NCBI GenBank assembly: GCA_036365455.1
Contig: JAWQUS010000002.1
Location: forward strand, 5,084,001-5,148,000
Source of the DNA: Macrosoma leucophasiata
Taxonomy: Eukaryota > Arthropoda > Insecta > Lepidoptera > Hedylidae
Direction of reading: 5' to 3'
DNA length: 64,000 nucleotides
Below the pieces are notes generated by a model. That model searched no databases. It was not told where the DNA came from and worked only from the letters and a program-made list of their open reading frames with translations. Below are positions 21,114 through 31,959 of this stretch, piece by piece. The position numbers were made by a program, and so were the translations under genes. Position 1 is the first letter of the stretch, and each line of letters opens with the position of its first letter.

Positions 21114-22145
21114 GGTTTTTTTTTATGTCTGAAGGTTGACAGACAAACAAACGGGCCCACTGATGGAAAGTGGTCACCGTCGTCTATGAACCTATTTGCA
21201 ACACCATGGAAGTTGCCAACGCGCTGCCAGCCCTGAAGGACTCTTGACGCCATTTTTGAAGAACCCCATTTTGTAGCACCGACGGATCTTAAAGGGAAGT
21301 TCGTTCCACAATTTACACGTTCTGGGCAGAAACGAACGCAAAAACCGCACCGTTGAGCACTGCGAGGTGTCAAGTCGGTGAGGGTGGAACTACTCTCTTG
21401 GGCGGATAGTACGGTGTAGGAAAAGAGACGGTGGCACCATGTAGAACAATTCAGCAGAGCACTCACCATTGTAGAGACGATATAACACTCACAGACTCCC
21501 AATGTCTCCCAGAATCTCTTATGCTATGCCTTAAGTTAATGACTATGTTATACTAAGGTGAATAACAATAGATACACATGTCATGTCTGTTCAATAACTA
21601 TAAAAATTTAATTTAAGAAAAAAATATCAAAGTAGTTTCTTAGTAATAATTTAGGTAAGTTATGTTTTGATTTGTGTAGTTGTAAAAATGCGATAGATAA
21701 ATGTAGGTTATCTAAGTGCTTTCGTTATTTTAGTTAAGTTATTTAATACTATGAAACACCACAGCCGAGAGGGGATTCTTCTAACACAGGTTACCACAAC
21801 TTAAAAGAAGAGTTCCCACACCCAAATTGTATACACTTGTTTCACTAATAAAGTATTTTTGTTGTTTGTTTGTTTGTTTAATGTCTGCACAGGATCAAAT
21901 GTTCCAGTAAGTCCTGGATCGTTAACAATACGAACGGCGTGTCTTTGTAGGGAGTCAAGTGGACCAAGCTGGTATTTTGGGCCTCCCGCCGACAAATGAG
22001 AGCAGTATTCCAGATGGGCCGCACTTGAGCCTTATAGAGCTGTAGTAGCTGCTCCGAAGTGAAATACTGCCTCGCTTTGTTGAGCACCACTAGCTTTCTG
22101 GATGCCAAGTGAGCTACACTCAGTGTGACTCCCAAATTGCAGAAA
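21114..22145 (-). pseudogene. CR1/Jockey-like LINE, C-terminal RT and 3' end, split by an insertion
   Basis: Minus-strand reading from 22135 gives L-A-S-R-K-L..V-L-N-K-A-R-Q-Y-F-T, Y-K-A-Q-V-R-P and K-Y-Q-L-G-P-L-D-S-L-Q-R, which is the thumb region of Jockey/CR1-type polymerases. After a 350-bp insertion (21531-21880) it resumes with Y-R-L-Y-N-G-E-C-S-A-E-L, then F-L-P-R-T-C-K-L-W-N-E-L-P and K-M-G-F-F-K. It ends in a 3' UTR (GGTGACCACTTTCCATCAG) and an A-run at 21114-21123. It is 5'-truncated with several frameshifts. Related pieces lie at 36452-36895 and 56981-57178. Confidence 0.8.
21531..21880 (+). mobile_element. insertion within the LINE (3' end of another retroposon)
   Basis: The segment interrupts the LINE frame and ends AATAAAGTATTTTTGTTG then TTTGTTTGTTTG, a polyadenylation signal plus a short simple-repeat tail typical of a non-LTR 3' end on +. 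TTAATG occurs at both borders and may be the target duplication. No coding sequence seen. Confidence 0.5.
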
Positions 22146-22164
22146 GGAATGCGAATATCGTAAA

Positions 22165-22315
22165 GTAAAACTTAAATAGTTTGGTAATGTGGCCGGATAT
22201 GTCAACAGGCTCGGCACGGGGGCGAGCCTAGGCCAAAACGTAACCGGCAAATCGTGTGTTTGCACGCATTTACTTCTGCCTGCCCCTTCGGGGATAACGG
22301 GCCTGAAGTTACGAT
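22165..22315 (+). repeat. SINE family B, 5'-truncated copy 5
   Basis: It starts at TTTGGTAATGTGGCCGGATA, has CAAAACGTAACCGGCAAATC, and ends CCCTTCGGGGATAACGGGCC then TGAAGTTACG. The tRNA-like head is absent. Confidence 0.7.
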
Positions 22316-23499
22316 ATGTATCACTATTATTATTATGTAACGATTTTTGCCAATATTGATGAAAACAGGAAAATGCCGCGTTCCATATCGTTTCCCAGGA
22401 AACCCTCCTTAGAATTTATTTCTCTGTATTGTAATGTTAGGTAATGATTATATGTATCCACATAGTGAGAAATAAAAAAAACGACGCCGTGTATTGAACA
22501 ACCAAACTATCTAAGTATTATTGAATGTGGAATATGGACACCAATGTGATCTGTATCTACAATATGTAACCGCAACCAGTTTCTGGTTGGTAAAAACGCA
22601 TGCGAAATGGTAGGTAAGAGCTTGTTTACTGTTATTAGGTATGAGTACGAGTATGACTCAAGCAGTTGGAGAGCTTTATGCCATAATTCGCTAACTTGGT
22701 GCATTATACATAGTTATTGTACCGCGTTGCTCTATGACCGCGTCATTGTGATATTGCAGCTTTTGTAATTTGTAGGTTTCGTATAATATGCGATTATGTA
22801 AGTTATTATTATATTTTTTTTCTTTTCTTGTAGTAGGGGAACCCAAGAGGATTTTTGGCTTTACTTAAGCACCTCAGATTAAGATATGAGAATTACCTTG
22901 CACCCTGTTGAGTATCTCCCTGTGCCAAATGTTTAAATATATATATATTTTTGTTCTGTAACGTCATCAAGAGCTTTGTTATCTCACTTCCGAATCGTTG
23001 GAATTTTGAATGGGAGTTTCGTTGGATAACAATTAACATTTTATTAACATTTCTTTGAAATTTCCCATCCAAACTTCGGACGATTTGGATGTCAGGCAAA
23101 CATTTGATGGCTGCCCTACGGGCGTATATAATATATAGAGATCAGCGATTGAAATATAAACCAAATTCAAAGTGGATATCGTAAATTCTGGCCATTGACA
23201 AAATCAGGTCAAAAATACGGTTCCATAGAATTAATGTTGAGAAAATATAAGAAAACAAATACCTAGTATAAAAGATGTTCATTGCTACTGACACCGTGAA
23301 GTTTAATGATTCGGAATTATAAACATTAAAAACAGAGTTGGTAGGAATTTGGGATTGTCAGGATGGAAAATGTAAGGAAGAACATTTCCGGTATTCCAGT
23401 TGTCGAGGTTGAAAGTTTAGATCAACTTTGGCGCACCTCAAAAATACACCTAGAATTCCCACAACAGGCTTGTATGTACGCCATTTGAAGAATATGCCT
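22316..23499. other. unannotated AT-rich DNA
   Basis: No gene recognised; a short (TA)n tract lies near 22937. Confidence 0.5.
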
Positions 23500-23545
23500 T
23501 AATCGCCATGCTAAGCATGTGGATTGGCGATCGTGTTGGCTGTAG
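23500..23545 (-). repeat. retroposon family F fragment
   Basis: CCATGCTAAGCATGTGGATTGGCGATCG resembles the reversed GCGATCGCCAATC part of family F. It is only a fragment. Confidence 0.35.
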
Positions 23546-23642
23546 TTTTAGGGTGCTTTTCCACCAGAGATGTGCTATGGTACGTTGCTATGGATGCCTT
23601 TGATATCCACCAATCATATTCATTGGTGCACAGTGCAGTGTT

Positions 23643-24036
23643 TTTTTTACGTAACGGAAATGGCAAACAAGCATGCCGTTCACATTGATGTTAAGTGATG
23701 ACTGCAACCTATAGACGGTTAAAATGCAGATGCATTACCACTCCTGAGGCCTAAGGTGTTGTGCCTCTTTGCCGGAATTTACAGGGCCGTAAATTACCAC
23801 CTGACCGGAACACGATAGTGCTGAACACTACCATTTAGCGGCAAGTACATTAGGTATGTATGTATGTATGTATGTATCTTCACGCCAGGTCCCTAACGGG
23901 GTAGGCAGAGAGTGTAAAGCGCCAGATATCCCGGTTCAGACAAACCTCTCGTGCCTCGTCTACCTTCGTAGGTAGTAATGCGGTGATACCTACGCCCGCG
24001 AACTCCGTCACTGCAGCTCTACCACCAATGAGTGTA
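23643..24036 (-). repeat. SINE-like family C, copy 8, split by family I
   Basis: Reversed family C: ATGGCAAACAAGCATGCCGT on the left, CACTACCATTTAGCGGCAAG mid, and GGTGATACCTACGCCCGCG..AGCTCTACCACC at the right. It is interrupted at 23852-23970. Confidence 0.75.
23852..23970 (-). repeat. family I short retroposon with (CATA)n tail
   Basis: On - it reads CACGAGAGGTTTGTCTGAAC, GGGATATCTGGCGC, CTGCCTACCCCGTTAGGGAC and GGCGTGAAGATACATACATA ending in about five CATA units. TAGGTA lies at both edges. The insertion brought a microsatellite into family C. Confidence 0.65.
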
Positions 24037-25650
24037 AAATAAAGTGTGTTTAAATTATGTATAGTTACCGCGGGATGACCACCCCGCGTTATTGCCTTCA
24101 CTATAGCCATATTCAGATGGTTTGACCACTATTATTCTGTTGACTGGCTGCGCTAGCGAAGGAATTTTCCTCTACTTGTTAGCGGGTGGGATCGTCACGT
24201 CCCGATGCCTCGTTCTTAGTAAGAGTGTATTGTATAATAGCACTAGCTGCCCCGACGAACTTTGTATCGCCTTAGAAATAGGTATTTAATAAAAAAAGTT
24301 AAGAAATCGAAAAAAAAAATTCAGAATCAGTTACAGTAAAAATTGTCATATATACAATTGATTTAGATATGTAACGTGATCAATTTTTTTTCTTTAACTT
24401 TGTATTGTAATATTTTGTTTAATTCTCAATTGATGTTATTCTGTTTTTTAACTAACCGAGTGAGTATCTATTTGAATTGTGTAAATTGTTCATAGTCGTT
24501 CCATACTTGTTATTTCATGTTACTTATATTCTAATTTTTTTTTTCTACTTACCTTGTTTAATTTAGGAAGGGTAGTGTAGGGATAGCCCTACTTTACCTA
24601 CTAACGCAACGAGAAACACTTCTTATACAAACGTGGTCAGAGTCAGTCGCGCTGTTAGGTAGAGCTCACTCGGCTTATGATAAAGTGTTTTAAAATATTT
24701 TATGAAATATTGGTAACTATTTTGGTTCAGAGAATAAACTTTATTTATTTTATATACAAACTATTATTTAAGTGCCTCACTTTCTACAGTTAGAACATAT
24801 ATAACTCACATAACATACAACATCTAACACCCATATTATATAAGGGTATGAAAAATAGATGTTGGCCGATTCTCAGACCTGCTCAATATGCTCACAAAAT
24901 TTCATGAGAATCGGTCAAGCCGTTTCGGAGGAATACGGGAATCAACATTGACACGAGAATTTTAAGATTACATATACCTCCTACTCTATTTCATTACTTT
25001 GACAATTGATCGACCGATGACCGCGCGTAGCGAGTAGGGGTATTACGTTTTAATATGAAGGTCACACTTGAGGCTCTGCAGGTGTCGCCCGTTAGTCGCT
25101 ACATGTACAATCGCTCATATACTAGTATTATAGTATGTTCTTAGGTTTTCGCGAGCTACACTCATTGAAATAAGTCAGGTCAGTCGGCACGATATCACGG
25201 AAGCTGAAAAGCGACCGAAACGGTCGGGTTGATTTTAAATAATCATTTTAGTTTCAATACGCGAGATGAATCCGGAGTCTGGTATTATAATTTATACTAT
25301 TATCCAGATCGCTGCTTCGCCACCTGTACTACCAAATTATGTAGGCTCAGGTAAAATGCATACTAATGCACTGTAGACACGTCAGTAAGTGATGCTTGAA
25401 AACATTGACATTTCGACAGTTCGAGCTGAATTTCGTCCGAATGCCGAAGTCCGGTTCAAGGTGCCGAAATTCGGTTTAACCGAATGTAAAACGAACTTCA
25501 GCCCATCACTTATATTACGGAATACGCTAGATTCTTAAGGACAACTAAAAAAATCTCTTCAATGAATATCAGCAAACTACACTTTGCTTCTTTACAGATG
25601 AGGCGTCTTTCGATTAAACCTTACGAGGAAACGACAGATTATATGTATAA
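24037..25650. other. unannotated DNA with one dispersed repeat fragment
   Basis: About 24843-24970 (TTTCATGAGAATCGGTCAAG, CACGAGAATTTTAAGATTA) resembles common small lepidopteran repeats of the AATCGGT type. The remainder is unrecognised. Confidence 0.4.
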
Positions 25651-25865
25651 CTAGCTGTGTCCGCGACTTCGTCCGCGTGAGAATTTATGATTGTTCAGTA
25701 TCTACCCGGACGAAGTCGTGAGCGCAGCTAGTATAAAAGCCTAAGTTACTCCTTATTACATAAGCTATCTATCAGTGAAAGTCCCTTCAAAATCGGTCCA
25801 GCCGTTCCCGAGATTAGCGGGAACAAACAGACAGACAGACAAAAACTGTAAAAAAATGTTTTGAT
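25651..25865 (-). mobile_element. Helitron-like element with a duplicated inverted 3' end
   Basis: CTAGCTGTGTCCGCGACTTC at 25651 is the reversed CTAG end of the small Helitron-like family. GTCCAGCCGTTCCCGAGATT and a run of CAGA repeats follow in the usual order. A second, oppositely oriented end (CGGACGAAGTCG then GCGCAGCTAG) sits at 25708-25731, only about 80 bp away. Confidence 0.5.
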
Positions 25866-28800
25866 ATACCGTACCGTGTATATATACGTACATATACATT
25901 TATTAAAGCGGTTAATTTTATATTACAAACAGACACTCCAATTTTATTTATTTGTATAGATAATCCGTAAAAGACCGCCTTCCCCGTCGTCATCGCCAGT
26001 TAAAAAATATTCAAACTAACCGGCACCGCCCCCTATCATGACTTGATAATTAACCTCGAACTCCAATCAAAGTTGCTAGGATTCTCATTTTGCAATAAAC
26101 TTGGCATCAGTCAACAACTCTCGTTAGCGGGAACTGAGATTCTTGTGCGTTATTGTTTAACAGCAGCACACGCCACGTGATCCTACTACTAAACATTGTT
26201 TACGGTGAAATTTGAGACTTATTTTGTATTGTAAATTTGTATACAAGAAATTTGTAGTTTTGAAATAGACGGTGATGGCATAAATGGACTTGGAACACAA
26301 TGATTTCACTGCCTGCATTTTTGCACACCTGAAGCAAGTTTTTTTGGTTAAATAAAGGTATGGTTGTTGTAAAGACTGAATTAAACTCACAAATCAATGT
26401 TTCAGTAACGATCAATAACATGGGCTATATTTTCTTTTAGGAGGCAAGCCGATGGAGATTTATTTCTTTAATATTACTATGTATACAAAGACCAGTAACC
26501 ATTCGTGAGAGTCGCAAAACTAAAAACCCAAATACAATTTTTAGAGGAACGAAAAAAGTCTGCTGTTTTCATATAGGTATCATCGTGGCGCCCGCTAGTA
26601 AAGATTGCCAATCGTATTTTTTTTTCATATTCATCAATCTTGTTCATATGAGTTTACATACAACCATGTTATGTATCTAAATCTTCCTCATTAATTCAAA
26701 ATCCAGTAGTCAAATCCACGTGAAAATCATTTTGATGATTTTTGAGTTTATCGCGTTCAGACCAGACGCAACTGAGGCATTTTGTAATAATAAGTACCGA
26801 TGATAACACAGTGGTACACAAAATTGAACTCTTCGAATACTAGTTACCACCACAACCCTCCAAAGGTCTTTTATAAGGTAGTATGTGTAACAAAATAGTG
26901 TATAAAAACAGTTACGTAAATCGTCAGGACGTCGAGACTGCCGCCTACGTATTCTTGAATGGACTGTACGTGGGTTGCATAGTGCGCGTGCGCCTGTAGT
27001 GGCCGTATCGTACGTTTACGTTTGTGGTAGAGATGGGCGTTGAAACGACAAGGTCTTAAAAAGTGTGCTTATCGATATTTAACGTTATTAAAAGTATTAC
27101 AGACTTTGTTAAAACGTAATATGAACACTTTTTTCAGCATGATTTAAAAGAAACCATATATCAATTGAGTAACAGCATAATATGACATTTAAATGTATTT
27201 AATAACTTATTAAATAAAATTATAACGTATTTTTAGTTACTTTAAGTTGACAGCACACCCAGGCTACTATATTTCATGTGTTAACTTCTTTTAAAACAAC
27301 CTACACGCCTACAATCCACGAGAAAATTAATAAAAAATATGCCGATTTTTCAAATTATTTAAACACGTTTTCCAAAAAACTGGTTATAAATTGAAAACAG
27401 TTTTCCAGCACGCTTATTAAAATATTTATGTTACAACATTTAAAGTATTTAAACGTGTCGACAAAAATAAGTCGTTTATCACATCACTAGTCTCAGGTCT
27501 CGGCCGTGCGTCCGTCGGGCGCGGTGCGTTTGCCGGCTGGCGCGCCTACCGGCCGGTGCGTGGATTACGGTTAAAGTTGCTTTAACAACGTTTAGATTTT
27601 GAAAGCAAAATTATAATTGTAATATAGTATGTAATGTTCTCGCGAGATACACTTACTGAATACTGTTAATTTATCTACATTTTCACCTGCCGTTTTAGTC
27701 GTTAATGAGCTTTCCTTGTCACGAAAAGTCGCGGTTTCCACTTAAGAAAAATATACACATATATTTTTGAAGAATTTAGTTTATACTTTTTCAACAAAAT
27801 CAATCAGGTTCTGTCTCGTATTTCACAGCCCTGCCATGCCTCTTGAAAATAATACAGCAAGTAACTTATTTTCGCTAAATAGCGACCAAGCTTGCTTTGC
27901 TGTAAGTAACGTAACCCACCATCACATTATTATACTCTTCGGATCTATCTCAATCGGACTAATCATTTAAAATTAATTAATCTCTTAACTTTGTGTGCGA
28001 AGTTTTTAAGAAAATAAAAACGACGATTAAAAGTGGCTGTTCGGTTTCATACATTCCACGTATAGTTTATTGCAGGTCGACCTAATAAAAGCTTGTTAAA
28101 AATAACTTCTACAGATCATGCGTTTCGGTCGTCGTCGCTAGTGTTTAAATAAATAATCGTTTTTTAGTTACCGTAACGTCTATTGTGAAACTGGGTACCA
28201 TGTACCATATTATGAACGTTTTCACTTTCGTAATGGTACTCCTTATACCAGTTGAACATTTTTTTTAATGTTTCGAAGTAAAAAAACAAGATGTCGGTTT
28301 CTTCGATGGGAAAAAAGGCCATATTCAGAAATATACATTTTTACCTACATAAACTAAAAGAGAAATTTGTTTTTTTTTCGGGCATTTTCTTTTTGGTCAT
28401 CAAGGAGAAAATGTGGTGATTAATTTATCAGAATTTGAGAGGACATTTAATTTAAAACGTGTCCCTTACGTCACATAAAATTATTAGTCCGAAAATCATT
28501 ATCCATAACACGTTTGCCATAAATTTCAGTAACTAATCAAAAGTTCATAATGTTGTAATTTTTTTTTACCTACATAAAAAATATTATGTCATAAAATGGA
28601 ATTACTATAATATCTATAACTCCAACTTTTGAACGGCAATAATGTGTATTATTCCGGAATATGTTTCATGAAAATGTATTATCTAAAAACGTTTTCCGAC
28701 TGTGGGCGCCACCGACTTTGTCAGGTTTAGACCGAAGGGTTGCGGCGGGCGAGCTGATCTCGGTTTTTCACCGTTCGGTGTAAGGTATTTTTTTTTTATT

Positions 28801-29506
28801 TGACAGTACAAACTTTAGGATTTATAACTTTTATTGAAAGCGATTTTAAAGCTTTTGAATATGATTTATTGTAATATTCATGATTGTTTGTCATAAATAT
28901 TACCTTTAGGTTATTTTGAATTTAGGGATTTGCATTTTAAGGTACATATTTGATATTCAGTTCGAGCAAGATATAATTCGGACAAATTAGGAATTGGACC
29001 AAAAATATTATGGCATTTTAGATTATGGCTAAAAAAGTTACGTAATAAAATAGAGAACCAAATTACACCCTCCGATGACTTCATCCTCAGTTCTTATCTC
29101 TATGCATACTTATTTTGTTTCGTCAACGCAACTCTACTGTAGATAACACGTTGTTGGCGAACCGAGATTAAAGATGATATCAAATTCGTTATTGGCTATT
29201 AGTGTAAAAAAAATCATTGGCGTCAAGTAATGGTCGAGCTCCAAGTTTCATGATTGTTTCTTCTGCTTCGCCAGAGCATAGAAAACATTTTTTCCTATTT
29301 TACAACAGTTTTGAATGATGCTCCGTTCATTGGTGATAACGCGATGTTATATAAGCCTATAGTGACTTATAGAATTTCTCGATAAACGGACTATCAAATA
29401 TTAAAATTCAGATTTATAATATTACATAGTATGTGTCGTAAAATTGCTCATTGAAAAGTAAGAAAAAAGCTGACTGCCCGTTCGTAGTACCACAGCCACA
29501 GCTACG
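25866..29506. other. long unannotated AT-rich stretch
   Basis: 3.6 kb without a recognisable gene. Small GC-rich patches occur at about 26930-27010, 27490-27565 (GGGCGCGGTGCGTTTGCCGG) and 28690-28780. No splice-bounded coding segment was convincing. Confidence 0.45.
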
Positions 29507-29576
29507 ATCAAATTTGTCATTTTGTGTCCTCCTGCTCCAGTGCCGTAGCAGGAGGACACAAAATGACAAATTTGAT
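29507..29576. repeat. 30-bp-arm perfect palindrome, 10-nt spacer
   Basis: ATCAAATTTGTCATTTTGTG.. (29507-29536) is complemented exactly at 29547-29576. No relation to the repeat families was found. Confidence 0.85.
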
Positions 29577-29662
29577 AGAGCCCTTAGGCTACGATTCGGC
29601 TTCGGAATGTGACGATCCTACCTAGTGGAGTAGGAAAATTATTTCGCTTAGTTAGTCAACAA

Positions 29663-29978
29663 CATAGAGCAACATGGCCCACCGGCCGCGGGCGGACCGG
29701 AGGGGAGTTGCCATACAGGCTTTCCCCTCTGTCAAAGTACAAGCCCAAATGGTCCTACGCCTGTCTCCCAGATGTTTAAATGTGTGCGTGAAATTGTTTA
29801 TGTATTTTATTAAAGGCAAGGTGTGAGTTTCGTAGTAATAGACAATTTTTGTAATGTGTGTGTGTATCACACGTAGTTCCCCCCGCAAAAAACGACAGAC
29901 TGTTTTGCATCGGTAATAAGCGCTATGGCTACTCACGTCCAGTCCGCAGCGCCGGCCGGCGGCCCGAGTTGCTCTATG
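29663..29978 (+). mobile_element. TIR element family E, copy 4
   Basis: CATAGAGCAAC..GTTGCTCTATG flanked by an exact 8-bp duplication GTCAACAA (29655-29662, 29979-29986). It inserted at the 5' edge of retroposon F copy 2. The 116-codon frame inside (29652-30002 -) has no known motif. Confidence 0.9.
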
Positions 29979-30382
29979 GTCAACAACAACAATGGCGCTC
30001 ATCCATTCCGGTAGTAAACGTGCGGAAAGTGCAGCAGCGTCTTCCGATTAATTTACCACCACTGCAATCGCCATCCGCCAAGCGTAGCGATTTTAGCATA
30101 TTCCCCTTGTAACGGACAGTGTAAACTTATTCTAATCGTAAGTGTAGTGTAAACGGCACTTAACTATACCGTATTATACCTATTGTGATGTATCAAGACG
30201 AAGCCAGTCTCGTTGTGACTGGCACACTGATCGGTCATTAAAACATGTGTAACAGCAACTCTCTTTCTACGAAGTTTCCCTCCCACCTCAACACTAGATA
30301 GTGACAGTATAAACTTACACCCTACATGATGCACAACACTGGTTATGTCCAGCAGTGGACGTCTTCTGACTGAAATGATAAG
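29979..30382 (+). repeat. retroposon family F, copy 2
   Basis: AATGGCGCTCATCCATTCC, GCAATCGCCATCCGCCAAGC and GTAGCGATTTTAGCATATTC lead to the RTE-like tail GTCCAGCAGTGGACGTCTTC then TGACTGAAATGAT. About 200 bp of extra sequence separate body and tail. Confidence 0.5.
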
Positions 30383-30866
30383 GCTACGAAAAGAAAAATA
30401 GTAGAGCAATAGCCAAGGCGTCTGAGCTAAGTAGGAATATAAGCGAGCCTGCGTTCGTTCAATATGATGCAGCGAATTTATAGGAAACAATCTCAAAAAT
30501 AAATGGAATCTGCGAGTTACAGTTTGTGATGGATATTCGGTAGTGCGTCCGGCGGAACCTTGTTAAAGTGAGCCGACAAGGTGTCATTAGAGGGCGTGAA
30601 TATTTAAACGCAAACAGCTCTGGCGGGTGCCGCGGCGTCACCGCGCCCGCTCGCTTTACGAGCCTACCGGGATTGCCATAATATTGAGTTAATACCTGGC
30701 ACCTGCCTTGATTTAAAGCCGTACGGTATCCGTATCGTTCATTATTGTTGAGATCGCGATCGTGGTGGCCGAGTTGAGATTCCTTGAGTGGCATGTAATT
30801 AGTACAGCTCGGCGGAAAATTATACAAATCAGCAAATTTGGTCAATGATAATATTTTATAATAAAA
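30383..30866. other. non-repetitive block with the longest unexplained open frame
   Basis: A 128-codon frame (30459-30845 -) spans moderately GC-rich sequence (GCGGGTGCCGCGGCGTCACC). Its composition and lack of motifs do not look like a protein. A conserved non-coding element is as likely. Confidence 0.3.
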
Positions 30867-31225
30867 CTAGCGGACCCGACAGACTTCGTCCTGTCAAAAA
30901 TATTTGTTGACTTTTTGACGTTAGGAACCTACATTGCTTAGATATCAATGAGTGCTTGTAATTGAAGATGAACTTTAAACAATAGAAAATACAATAGCAA
31001 TAAAGCTAAAATTGAGTCTACGTTTCATTTAGAAAACGTTTGTATGGGAAAAAGAAAAGGGCTGTTTTTAGGGTTTTTCCGGGCAATCATTCGATTTTTT
31101 TTTCACCTTTTAAACCTTCCCTAGACCTCCAAGAACATTTCAAGACTAAGCTAAGATAAATCTGTTCAGCCGTTCTCGAGCTTTAGCGAGACTAACGAAC
31201 AGAACTATATGTATAGATAATATAG
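30867..31225 (-). mobile_element. Helitron-like non-autonomous element
   Basis: CTAGCGGACCCGACAGACTTC (reversed CTAG end), then CCTTTTAAACCTTCCCTAGA, TCTGTTCAGCCGTTCTCGAG and GACTAACGAACAGAACTATA. The same word order occurs, on the other strand, at 45565-45820. Confidence 0.55.
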
Positions 31226-31556
31226 ATAGATAGATATAGATAATATTTCTCTTAGACTGAGTAGGCCCCAAGAGCGAGATTACTTATTAGTTATTTCCGA
31301 GTTGGCACATCACTATCACAGATTACCACAGATTTTTTTTTAAGTTAATGTACTACCACAGATTACTAAATAGGTTATGCGAACAAATGATGCTCGAATT
31401 TAATTAAGTAATCACGTTTCCGAACAAACGATGCTCTTTCAATATAGTCTATGGCTGTGAATGACATTGATATTCGTTACGCGCGTCTTTCCAAATATGC
31501 AAAATTAAATGTATATTTTTCAATATTTCTGAGAGATTTTCCTAATATTTTTTTCC

Positions 31557-31795
31557 TTAAGAACCTTCTCCTAATAATAGGAAATACAACAAAAGAATTA
31601 GTGAAATCGGTCCAGCCATTCACACGTGATGCCGTGACCAAGGAAGACGGGTTGCATTTTTATATATATACATTAAGAACCTTCTCCTAATAATAAGAAA
31701 TACAAAAAAAAAAGAATTAGTGAAATCGGTCCAGCCATTCACGCGTGATACCGTGACCAAGGAAAACGGGTTGCATTTTTGTATATATATAGATA
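31557..31795. repeat. tandem duplication, unit about 116 bp
   Basis: TTAAGAACCTTCTCCTAATA begins both units (31557 and 31673). Each unit holds AAATCGGTCCAGCCATTCAC and ends GGGTTGCATTTTTATATATA or a near match. The units differ by a few substitutions and an expanded A-run. The inner words are Helitron-like. Confidence 0.75.
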
Positions 31796-31959
31796 TCATA
31801 AAACTTTTTTCAATATAGGTAACGATCGGAAATGTCCTACCGACTCAGATGCGCAAGCGCACGTAAATCTGTTTTTTTCTACAATACCGGTGAAAAGTAA
31901 AGTTGATCGTTCTTTTATTGATGTAATTGCATAGGTCTGCAACCAATGAGTATGTATTA

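Noticed and set aside
23858..23880. (TATG)n as an independent microsatellite
   Set aside because: It is the tail of the family I retroposon rather than a separate feature.
29652..30002. 116-codon frame over family E copy 4
   Set aside because: The frame includes both terminal inverted repeats and a (TG)n tract; no transposase motif.
30459..30845. 128-codon minus-strand frame
   Set aside because: No recognisable domain and irregular composition; kept only as an unexplained block.
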